Assembly (NCBI GenBank): GCA_016926235.1
Contig: JAFGOZ010000291.1
Coordinates: forward strand, 1 to 14,302
Direction of reading: 5' to 3'
DNA: 14,302 bases
Source of the DNA: Bacteroidales bacterium
GTDB taxonomy: Bacteria > Bacteroidota > Bacteroidia > Bacteroidales > UBA10428
Below the pieces are notes generated by a model. It searched no databases, was not told where the DNA came from, and saw nothing but the letters and a program-made list of their open reading frames with translations. Shown here piece by piece: positions 8,329-14,073 of the stretch (within the stretch, counting starts at the first letter, position 1; each line of letters starts with the position of its first letter). The position numbers and the translations under genes are program-made.

Positions 8329-8351
8329 TGAATATGGTGAAAACATATTCA
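8329..8351 (-). other. Stem-loop just downstream of the precursor gene
   Basis: TGAATATG (8329-8336) pairs perfectly with CATATTCA (8344-8351) across a 7-base loop. It begins 31 bp after the precursor stop codon. A stem at this place may stabilise the precursor mRNA or attenuate transcription into downstream genes, as is common when a precursor must be made in excess. No T-run follows on the minus strand, so a classic intrinsic terminator is not supported. Confidence 0.5.
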
Positions 8352-8382
8352 GTTAAATACTCTCCCCTAGGTAAAAATTAAA

Positions 8383-8601
8383 TTACCAGCATCTGCAATA
8401 TGCGCCCATTGGATTATATGTTTGATTGCACTCATCTTCTGCCTGTACGGGGCTTGGAAAATCACCGGTTGGCCCACAAAAAGTACCTCCACCCTCCCAA
8501 AAAACACAACACATAAATTGTTCACCTCCCTTAAGAAGTTTGAGTTCATCAGCGCATATAATTCTTTCAGAATTTATCTGTAAAATACTTAGTCTTTTCA
8601 T
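8383..8601 (-). CDS. Double-glycine leader, Cys-rich RiPP/bacteriocin-like precursor peptide
   Basis: A 72-residue precursor. The leader is residues 1-26, ending ADELKLLKGG, with the Leu/Glu pattern and Gly-Gly expected for cutting by a C39 peptidase. The start MKRLSILQIN fits GG-Bacteroidales natural-product leaders (family TIGR04149, recalled and not checked). The predicted core is 46 residues, starts EQFMCC and ends AYCRCW. It has six Cys at core positions 5, 6, 16, 32, 43 and 45, plus Thr, Ser, Asn and many Gly and Pro. An even Cys number allows up to three disulfides, and Ser/Thr/Cys/Asn offer glycosylation sites. It stands alone between a structured leader region and the lipoprotein gene, downstream of the oxidoreductase and glycosyltransferases. 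The Met at 8601 is chosen because only it gives the full leader. Leader Cys16 is probably removed. Confidence 0.85.
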   Translation of the reverse strand: MKRLSILQINSERIICADELKLLKGGEQFMCCVFWEGGGTFCGPTGDFPSPVQAEDECNQTYNPMGAYCRCW

Positions 8602-8663
8602 AAAACGTACATTTTTGATCAGAAAAATAATTCTTTGGTTCCCTGATTTATCATTTCACAGGT

Positions 8664-8728
8664 CGTAACCGGAGTCACGGAAAAATACTATCTTCGCATG
8701 TATACACCTCCTTTCTGTTAAGGAAAGG
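8664..8728 (-). promoter_or_regulatory. Structured 5' leader of the precursor gene with strong Shine-Dalgarno and a three-codon ORF
   Basis: Read on the minus strand, AGAAAGGAGGTG (complement of 8705-8716) is a full match to the 16S anti-Shine-Dalgarno tail. Seven bases after GGAGG comes ATG CGA AGA TAG (8699-8688), a Met-Arg-Arg minigene. Just before, CCTTTC pairs with GAAAGG (8723-8728 with 8710-8715), hiding half of the Shine-Dalgarno in a stem. Further on, CGTGAC-TCCG-GTTACG (complement of 8664-8679) is a 6-bp stem with one G-T pair closed by a C(UCCG)G loop of the stable UNCG type. The precursor ATG follows 62 bp later. Strong Shine-Dalgarno sequences are rare in Bacteroidota, so this is probably regulatory. 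The function is unknown. Confidence 0.6.
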
Positions 8729-8731
8729 TCC

Positions 8732-8789
8732 GGGCAGGGGCTGGTTGCTCAGAGCGTAGAGCTCAGAGCACAGGGCAAAACCCCTGCCC
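8732..8789. repeat. 7-bp repeat array bracketed by a perfect 9-bp inverted repeat
   Basis: Units GCTCAGA, GCGTAGA, GCTCAGA, GCACAGG, GCAAAAC start at 8747, 8754, 8761, 8768 and 8775. GGGCAGGGG (8732-8740) and CCCCTGCCC (8781-8789) flank them as exact inverted copies and would form a long stem-loop in RNA. The array's sense is opposite to that in the exporter gene. It lies in the 248-bp gap after the oxidoreductase stop, upstream of the precursor leader, where it might limit read-through. A U-tract is missing. Confidence 0.75.
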
Positions 8790-8849
8790 TTCTCTTTCAA
8801 ATTCACTACAAATGAGTCCTTTAATTTCAAAAAACTGAGTAATTGTTAT

Positions 8850-10475
8850 TTAATTAACAGTACTTGCCTTACTGCTTTTTTCCACTCTTTTGTCAATAAT
8901 ATCCCTGAAATACCTTATATCATCAATTTCATATTGAGACGGAAGCTTGTAACCATTTATAAAGAAGGTCGGCGTTCCCATAACATTACACTCTTTGAAA
9001 AGTCGTCCGTTCTCTTTATTTACTTCACCTGAAATATCAGTATCTTCAGGTATACAAAGGCTTTCTGTAATCTTAGTTCTGGAATAAGGATCAGTGCTAA
9101 ACCATTGCTCAAGTAATTTTAATGAACCGGCGCTATTACCTTGCCTGTTATAATTATACAAGGTGTTCAGCATCTTATTGTCAGATGTCATCAGCATAAG
9201 GTTTATAAGTAAATCTTCCTTATCGTTGAGCATGTTCCGGATTTTCTCATAAGCCCTTGCGCAGTGAGAACAATGAAGGCTCAGGAACGCTGTAATTTTG
9301 ACAGAAGAGTTACTGTTCCCGAAAATCAGACTGTTTTCCGAAGTAGGAATAACATAATGAGGCTGATTCATCAGAAGCATCTTAAGGATGTCAGGATTTT
9401 TCTTAAACCCTAGATATTTATAATAATGCATTTCATCTGATAGCTGCTCCCTCCGTAATAATATAAACAGGGTGTAAACTATTGTAATTACTAGTAAAGT
9501 AAGTACAAGCTTTGTAAAAGAATCAAAAGAAAAGGTCAGCTGTGATAATTGAGGCAACAATAAAATAAATTCTGTAATAAGTATTAGTTGAACTCCTAGA
9601 CACATGAGACACCATTTCTTCAAAACAAATCCCTGGTAATATATCGAGAATATGGGATACGGTACTGAAAGGGCGGCAAGTATTGCCATTAAAGAAAGTC
9701 CTTCTCCTGCGGGGGATTGCAGAAGAAAGAGAAAACTACCTGTAAAGTATACGAATCCTGCATCCGCCCAGCCAAACCATCCAAACACTTTTGATGCTTT
9801 ATCATGCAACACTGTGTTACAATTGGTGGCTTTATTCAGATGACACAACTTGTCGGTCAAAGATAAATGCACCTCGAATTCATACAGTATAAGGAGAACA
9901 GATAGAATTATTCCTGCACTTTTTGTAATAATTAAAGCCGGAATAACCTTTCCGGGAATCTCCGCTTCGGAAATAAAATGGTCAGCAACTGAATAAATAA
10001 TCATAAGCAATATTGCTGATAAGATCAATGGCAATATTGATTTGCTGATCAGTTCATTCTTCCATTTGGCAGGAAAATCTTTTTCACCTGAGTGTTCATC
10101 AGGATTAAGCAATATTACGGCTCCGGAACAACTCTCAAGAAACTCTTTTTTCAAAAACTTCCTTTTTATATTGTATGATGTATAGCATATTACGAATTCA
10201 TCTTCAATATCCGTCACAAATCCTATCTGCCCTCCTCCTTTGTCGAAATGCACTATATATGGCGCTTCCAGGTTATTTAATTCATCAATATCATATTTCA
10301 GGGGATAATGTTCAATTTTCCATTCATTAAGCGTGTCACAGATACTCTTAAAAGTAGGATAATCAGGATGTGACCTGAGAACTTCCTTTACAGAACTTTT
10401 TATAACACGTATTCTTAAATGTTTAATAGCGCGCTGGATAATGCCTACTGTATTATCTTCTTTCGCTCTTTTCAT
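8850..10475 (-). CDS. Pseudo-C39 / VKOR / DsbA-like fusion, membrane thiol-disulfide oxidoreductase
   Basis: A 541-residue fusion. Residues about 10-125 resemble a C39 peptidase fold (SSVKEVLRSHPDYPTFKSI, PYIVHFDKGGGQIGFVTDI) but lack the catalytic Cys and the His next to the active strand, so it is probably a leader-binding or structural remnant. A membrane helix follows at about 145-163. The VKOR part has the loop pair Cys211 and Cys219 with the usual eight-residue separation and the active-site CLMC at Cys289-Cys292, among several helices. A linker helix (about 322-340) leads to a DsbA/thioredoxin-like domain with CSHC at Cys402-Cys405 and cis-Pro502 (GTPTFFING). This is a complete relay for making disulfides in a periplasmic substrate and passing electrons to quinone. 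The start overlaps the upstream gene by 23 bp, implying coupling. The likely client is the six-Cys peptide. Confidence 0.9.
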   Translation of the reverse strand: MKRAKEDNTVGIIQRAIKHLRIRVIKSSVKEVLRSHPDYPTFKSICDTLNEWKIEHYPLKYDIDELNNLEAPYIVHFDKGGGQIGFVTDIEDEFVICYTSYNIKRKFLKKEFLESCSGAVILLNPDEHSGEKDFPAKWKNELISKSILPLILSAILLMIIYSVADHFISEAEIPGKVIPALIITKSAGIILSVLLILYEFEVHLSLTDKLCHLNKATNCNTVLHDKASKVFGWFGWADAGFVYFTGSFLFLLQSPAGEGLSLMAILAALSVPYPIFSIYYQGFVLKKWCLMCLGVQLILITEFILLLPQLSQLTFSFDSFTKLVLTLLVITIVYTLFILLRREQLSDEMHYYKYLGFKKNPDILKMLLMNQPHYVIPTSENSLIFGNSNSSVKITAFLSLHCSHCARAYEKIRNMLNDKEDLLINLMLMTSDNKMLNTLYNYNRQGNSAGSLKLLEQWFSTDPYSRTKITESLCIPEDTDISGEVNKENGRLFKECNVMGTPTFFINGYKLPSQYEIDDIRYFRDIIDKRVEKSSKASTVN

Positions 10476-11754
10476 ATTCGGTTACTGTGTTTTTCCGGTT
10501 TATTATTGTATGAAATATGTTATACATCTCTTTTGCCATTCTTGATGCAGTATAATTTTCGTCAAAGCTCCTGTATGAGTTTTCCGCTAATCTGGTTCTT
10601 AAGTCTTTGTCTGCAGCCAGTGTAAGGATAGCATCTGATAATTCTTCACAATTGAAAGAAATATCTCCCTCACTGCTTATGATGGGATTGATAAACAGGC
10701 ACTTATCATCTGAAAGTAATTCATCCAGTCCGTTTGTCCGTGATAAAATAAGCGGTATATGGTTCGCCATCATCTCAAGTACAGTGTATGGGCAGTGGTC
10801 ATAGACTGATGGAGAAATACCTATATCAGCTATTTTATAAAATGATGTGACAGTTTCTTTAGGTAAGAATCCTGTATAGGTTACTTTACCAAAAAAGGAT
10901 TGGATCTTTTTCTGGCAGTCCTGTATACTACCCTGGCCCATTAATACCAATCTCAGATTCTTATTCTTTTTACACGCTTCTTCGAATGCTTCCATGAGAA
11001 AAAATATTCCTTTACATGGATCGATCCTACCCGAAAACAGAATGATTATTTCATTCTCTTCAAATCCATACTTCCTTTTTATTTGAATCTTTTCCGCTTT
11101 TGAAATGAAATCGTACTTATTATGATTGAGGCCGTTTTTTATTACAGATATTTTATCCTGCCGAATACTATATTCATTAATCAGAAATTCTTTCATGTAC
11201 CGGGTTACCGAAACTATATGGTCTGATTGTCTGTACATTTCCCTTTCCTGAGATAAAATATACTCTTTGCTATTAGTTGGATTATCGATATTAAGTTTTG
11301 TAAAGTGTAGCCAGTTACCCTCGAATAATCGCTGCCATAGGGCAAGATGGACAATACTTATTATAGGAAAATCAAGAAACTTTTTTATTTTTTGAATAAT
11401 ATGAAAGTCGTCTATTATGTTGAATTGAAAAATTTTATGTCCTTTCTTTGGAATAATGTCAGTTATCAACTTTGTTATAGAAGCAGCATACTTCTTATCA
11501 CACCTATTATTTTGATTTATTGGTAATATGGATGCTGGAATATTGATCTCGATAAATCTTTCAGATATTGTTTTTATTGAAAACTCCTTTATATCAATAG
11601 AATAATATTTAATAAGAAATATATTAATTTCAGGAAACCTTAAAAGTGCTTGAGTCAGTTCATGGATATATGTTCCAATACCGTATTGCATCCCACGGGC
11701 GTTTGACATGAAGATGAACAGAGAAATATTATTTAATTGGTTATCGTCTGCCAT
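10453..11754 (-). CDS. GT-B glycosyltransferase (GT4-like), RiPP-associated type
   Basis: A 433-residue glycosyltransferase of group 1. The N-terminus NISLFIFMSNARGMQYGIG at 9-27 is the opening I associate with the Bacteroidota family TIGR04157, found next to GG-leader peptides (recalled, not verified). The C-terminal nucleotide-sugar domain has LFSGRIDPCKGIFFLMEAF, the block TGFLPKETVTSFYKIADIGISPS, and the Glu-x7-Glu type motif in CPYTVLEMMANHIPLILSR-TNGLDELL. No signal peptide or membrane helix is seen, so it acts in the cytoplasm, possibly on the precursor or on a lipid carrier. Its start lies inside the end of the GT-A gene (14-bp overlap), and its end overlaps the oxidoreductase gene by 23 bp, so the three genes are one operon. 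The acceptor is unknown. An envelope-sugar role is the alternative. Confidence 0.88.
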   Translation of the reverse strand: MADDNQLNNISLFIFMSNARGMQYGIGTYIHELTQALLRFPEINIFLIKYYSIDIKEFSIKTISERFIEINIPASILPINQNNRCDKKYAASITKLITDIIPKKGHKIFQFNIIDDFHIIQKIKKFLDFPIISIVHLALWQRLFEGNWLHFTKLNIDNPTNSKEYILSQEREMYRQSDHIVSVTRYMKEFLINEYSIRQDKISVIKNGLNHNKYDFISKAEKIQIKRKYGFEENEIIILFSGRIDPCKGIFFLMEAFEEACKKNKNLRLVLMGQGSIQDCQKKIQSFFGKVTYTGFLPKETVTSFYKIADIGISPSVYDHCPYTVLEMMANHIPLILSRTNGLDELLSDDKCLFINPIISSEGDISFNCEELSDAILTLAADKDLRTRLAENSYRSFDENYTASRMAKEMYNIFHTIINRKNTVTEYEKSERR

Positions 11755-12562
11755 ACCTGCATGTATTTACTAACTCCCTCCGGTTCTGTATTTCAGTTTT
11801 TTTATCAGCATACCAGCTTGTCCTGCCCCTTGGATGCCATAAATGAAATAATGGTCCGTCCGCAAAATGAACAGTCTGATGCAAAATCTCCATCCTCTTA
11901 ACTCTCTCAAAGTCTTCCGGGCCCCAGCCCAGAAAGTTTTTATTCTCACCTCCTGATTTAAGGTATTGTCCGCGGTTGGCCAAAAAAGCTCCGCCGGTTG
12001 AATAATAGCCATACATCAGAGGTAAAGCAGGTAAAAACTTCTTAAGTAGTTCAACCTGCTTTGTTTTTCTAAAGCATTCACTAAGGACTGGATCACAGGC
12101 CAAAGCCCTTCTGTCGTAAGGAATGTTCATAACCGTTTCACCTTTTCGTAGTACAATTACAGATTCAACTATCTGTTCAGGAGGGATTATTACATCAGCA
12201 TCCCAGACTGCTATAAATTGAGTATTTGCCATTTCGATCAGCCTGTTGATATAACAGGTCTTATGAAAGTAGTTTTTCGTGTCTTCTACAAAATCATATC
12301 GAAAATTGCCCGTTTTGAACTCAGGATAATATTTCCTGGATTCATCGCCCTCAACAACTAGAAACACTGTATAAAAATGATCTAAAATGAAATTTATAAC
12401 TGTATCAGCATTTTCTTTCCTTTGTTCAGAATCAATTCGCAGGGGCATAAGAAATGTAAAATCTGATAAATCAGTCTTGCAGTTTTGCTGTCTTGCTGTT
12501 TTACAGTTTGTTACGTTCTCTCCTGTATTATGATTTGACTTCAAAATCACTTTCACAAACAT
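11741..12562 (-). CDS. GT-A glycosyltransferase, galactosyltransferase-like
   Basis: A 273-residue GT-A enzyme. The fold begins at about residue 33 (DFTFLMPLRIDSE). The metal-binding DxD is WDADV at 120-124. STGGAFLANRGQYLKSGG followed by GWGPEDFE (212-219) matches the C-terminal block of beta-1,4-galactosyltransferase-type enzymes (Glyco_transf_7C), and FHLWH (239-243) supplies the usual His residues. No membrane segment is present, so it is cytoplasmic. The first 32 residues are not part of the fold. Residues about 19-31 (TNCKTARQQNCKT) are encoded by an 8-bp repeat array, so the true start may be later or the repeat may have extended the gene. No other in-frame Met precedes the fold. Glycocin S-glycosyltransferases are also GT-A enzymes, which makes the peptide a possible acceptor. 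Confidence 0.87.
   Translation of the reverse strand: MFVKVILKSNHNTGENVTNCKTARQQNCKTDLSDFTFLMPLRIDSEQRKENADTVINFILDHFYTVFLVVEGDESRKYYPEFKTGNFRYDFVEDTKNYFHKTCYINRLIEMANTQFIAVWDADVIIPPEQIVESVIVLRKGETVMNIPYDRRALACDPVLSECFRKTKQVELLKKFLPALPLMYGYYSTGGAFLANRGQYLKSGGENKNFLGWGPEDFERVKRMEILHQTVHFADGPLFHLWHPRGRTSWYADKKTEIQNRRELVNTCRYGRR
12472..12510. repeat. 8-bp-period repeat inside the GT-A gene's 5' end
   Basis: CAGTCTTG, CAGTTTTG, CTGTCTTG, CTGTTTTA start at 12472, 12480, 12488 and 12496, followed by a partial CAGTTTG. The consensus is C[A/T]GT[C/T]TTG. It encodes a stretch outside the conserved enzyme fold, including the twice-seen NCKT. The period differs from the 7-bp arrays, so it is a separate repeat type. 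Confidence 0.75.
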
Positions 12563-12606
12563 TAACTGATTTATAGTTTTACTTTACCTTATGCATTTTA
12601 CATTGT

Positions 12607-13737
12607 TTACTCTGAGCTCTGCTTCGCCCACCGAAGCTTTAGCGAAAGTGGAAGCTCTGAGCCCTTAGCTCTGTGCCCTCTGCTCTGCGCTTTAAGCAAT
12701 CCCAATCCCAAACCTGCAAGTCCTGTTAGTCCCATGTTTTCTGAGGTCAGTCTGTCCAGCACGGATTTCCAGTTGGTTTCTGTGTCAATAATTTCAAACA
12801 AGGACTCAAATTGTGACTCCCGGAAGTTATGGTGAGCATAATATGGATTATAAATAATTCCCTGCCATGTATTCTTAATAAAATATGAAATCATTTTCGC
12901 CGGTACCAGTTCCTTATTGTCCTTACTATTCTGAGAATTTTCAATAATCTCCTTTAATGATCCATTTGATAAAGCGTAATTAGCCTCTTCCTTTATATTC
13001 TCAGTAAGTTTTGCCAATAGCCTCAAGCCGGCTCTGTCTTCAGAAGCATCAACTATCGGTTCAATATGATCTGGAAGTGTTTTGAGTAGTTTATCAACCT
13101 TGAATGGGAAAACATTTAGTTTTTTGATCTCTAATAGGAACCAGATAAAAGAATTGATACAATCAATACCCAATGATTCTATATTTAACCTTGTATATGT
13201 TTTTTGTTCAAGGATTCTCTCACACTCGTCGGTCAGGAAAATCAGGTGATACTTTTTTATTAGTGTGTTGAGGTCGTCATCATCAATTTTATGACCCAGG
13301 ATCCTTGAAATATAATAAAAACCATAGCCGAACAGGTCATTCCCTTTGCTTATTAGAATAGGGCTGTTAATTCTATGCCGATATATTTCGTTATCAAGAT
13401 ATATTAAAGCTTCATCAGTATCAGCCTCAACAAATTTGTTATTAACGAGGTATTCAATTCCCCAGCCAATACCGGTTAGTCCGTTTTCAAAATTAACAGG
13501 AGTGGATGTATTTATATCCTCATATATTTCATCGATCAGTTCATCTGCATAATCCTTATAGATCTTTTTCGTTGTATATTTTGCATAATGATAGAAGAAA
13601 ATGGCAATTCCCATTTTGCCATTCAATAATCCCGGATTATCGATGAAACTTGCATTTAATAACAGGACATTGGCAATGCGCAGTAATCGATCTTCAATTC
13701 TTTCGACTAATGATAAATCTATGTCAGTCCCACTCAT
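12607..13737 (-). CDS. LanC-like (alpha/alpha-barrel) protein lacking zinc ligands, C-terminus encoded by repeat DNA
   Basis: A 376-residue LanC-like protein. Glycine-rich repeats of the barrel are at 36-51 (GLLNGKMGIAIFFYHY), 86-98 (GLTGIGWGIEYLV), 132-142 (GNDLFGYGFYY) and 336-348 (GLTGLAGLGLGLL). LanC cyclases bind zinc with Cys and Cys-His. Here only Cys172 and Cys193 occur and no Cys-His pair is present, so lanthionine cyclisation is unlikely. It may be a scaffold or substrate-binding subunit for the peptide. Residues about 350-376 (AQSRGHRAKGSEL onward) come from the repeat array at 12609-12695, which supplies the stop codon, so the original end may be lost or extended. It is the first cluster gene after the small HTH gene, 129 bp away, and is followed by the GT-A gene after 44 bp. 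Confidence 0.75.
   Translation of the reverse strand: MSGTDIDLSLVERIEDRLLRIANVLLLNASFIDNPGLLNGKMGIAIFFYHYAKYTTKKIYKDYADELIDEIYEDINTSTPVNFENGLTGIGWGIEYLVNNKFVEADTDEALIYLDNEIYRHRINSPILISKGNDLFGYGFYYISRILGHKIDDDDLNTLIKKYHLIFLTDECERILEQKTYTRLNIESLGIDCINSFIWFLLEIKKLNVFPFKVDKLLKTLPDHIEPIVDASEDRAGLRLLAKLTENIKEEANYALSNGSLKEIIENSQNSKDNKELVPAKMISYFIKNTWQGIIYNPYYAHHNFRESQFESLFEIIDTETNWKSVLDRLTSENMGLTGLAGLGLGLLKAQSRGHRAKGSELPLSLKLRWAKQSSE
12609..12695. repeat. Composite repeat at the end of the lanC-like gene: 7-bp units flanking a hairpin
   Basis: ACTCTGA and GCTCTGC (12609-12622) lie on one side, and GCTCTGA, GCCCTTA, GCTCTGT, GCCCTCT, GCTCTGC, GCTTTAA (12654-12695) on the other. Between them a hairpin core has GCTTCG/CGAAGC (12621-12626 with 12632-12637) and CTTT/AAAG (12637-12640 with 12645-12648). 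The core contains CCCACCGAA, also found at the same place in the 6627-6720 element. The array overlaps the last 27 or so codons of the lanC-like gene. Confidence 0.85.
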
Positions 13738-13749
13738 TTTTTAAAATTG

Positions 13750-13779
13750 ACTATCACATCAAAGACAGAGTCTGATAGT
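13750..13779. promoter_or_regulatory. Small hairpin in the leader of the lanC-like gene
   Basis: ACTATCA (13750-13756) pairs with TGATAGT (13773-13779), with a possible inner GAC/GTC pairing. It starts 13 bp before the lanC-like ATG, so it could affect translation or be a dyad operator. No function can be assigned from sequence alone. Confidence 0.4.
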
Positions 13780-13812
13780 AAATTTCGGCAATTTCAGGGA
13801 CACAATCATTAG

Positions 13813-13866
13813 AAAAAAGTTGACAAAAGTTGACAAAAGTTGACAAAACTGGACAAAAGTTGACAG
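13813..13866. repeat. 10-bp direct repeats, possible operator array
   Basis: The unit TGACAAAAGT repeats head to tail at 13821, 13831, 13841 (ending CT) and 13851 (starting G), with part units on both sides, so TTGACA-like cores recur every 10 bp about five times. One helical turn per unit puts all copies on one face of DNA, as in a cooperative binding site or iteron. It lies exactly between the HTH gene stop and the lanC-like gene leader. Confidence 0.8.
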
Positions 13867-14073
13867 TTAGGATTTTTTTAAGTTTGTTGGGAATCCAAAA
13901 GTCCTGTAAATAATCGTAAGGTGATAAGGATCAATAAGACCGGACGGGATATTAAGCCTAGCTTTCTTAAACCAACGGCTTAGAGTCCTTCTTGAAATGC
14001 CGTATTCTTCGGCAATTTCATTACGTAATTTAGCCTTAAGAATAAGTGAATCAAGATTTATGTCATTAATCAT
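13867..14073 (-). CDS. Small helix-turn-helix protein
   Basis: A 68-residue protein. Residues 15-37 (KLRNEIAEEYGISRRTLSRW then FKK) form a clear helix-turn-helix of the type that recognises DNA, followed by a Gly/Pro-rich tail with IYRTFGFP. Short single-domain HTH proteins with this ending are common in Bacteroidota and of mostly unknown function. A putative regulator is the simplest reading. A remnant or accessory of a mobile element is the alternative. The gene ends against the 10-bp repeat array and is in the same orientation as the peptide cluster, so it may bind that array and control the cluster. No evidence beyond position links them. The 229 bp upstream to the window end hold no feature I can support. 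Confidence 0.7.
   Translation of the reverse strand: MINDINLDSLILKAKLRNEIAEEYGISRRTLSRWFKKARLNIPSGLIDPYHLTIIYRTFGFPTNLKKS

Larger units (their letters stand above)
8065..8382. other. AT-rich gap of 318 bp between precursor and lipoprotein genes
   Basis: No coding frame with a credible start appears on either strand. The region is very AT-rich and contains two inverted-repeat structures, at 8136-8221 and 8329-8351. A promoter for the lipoprotein gene may lie in the part nearest 8064. I see no clear TTTG plus TAnnTTTG pair. Confidence 0.6.

Noticed and set aside
8367..8549. Second peptide frame overlapping the precursor
   Set aside because: It has no leader and no Gly-Gly site, and is another frame of the same DNA. 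The 72-residue frame has both the leader and a coherent Cys pattern.
12607..13737. Active lanthionine cyclase
   Set aside because: No Cys-His zinc motif and no dehydratase is present in the window.
13815..13866. TTGACA repeats as sigma-70 -35 boxes
   Set aside because: They recur every 10 bp without a -10 partner, point away from the cluster on the plus strand, and Bacteroidota use TTTG/TAnnTTTG promoters.
13813..13866. CRISPR-like array
   Set aside because: Units are 10 bp and directly abutting, with no spacers and no cas genes.
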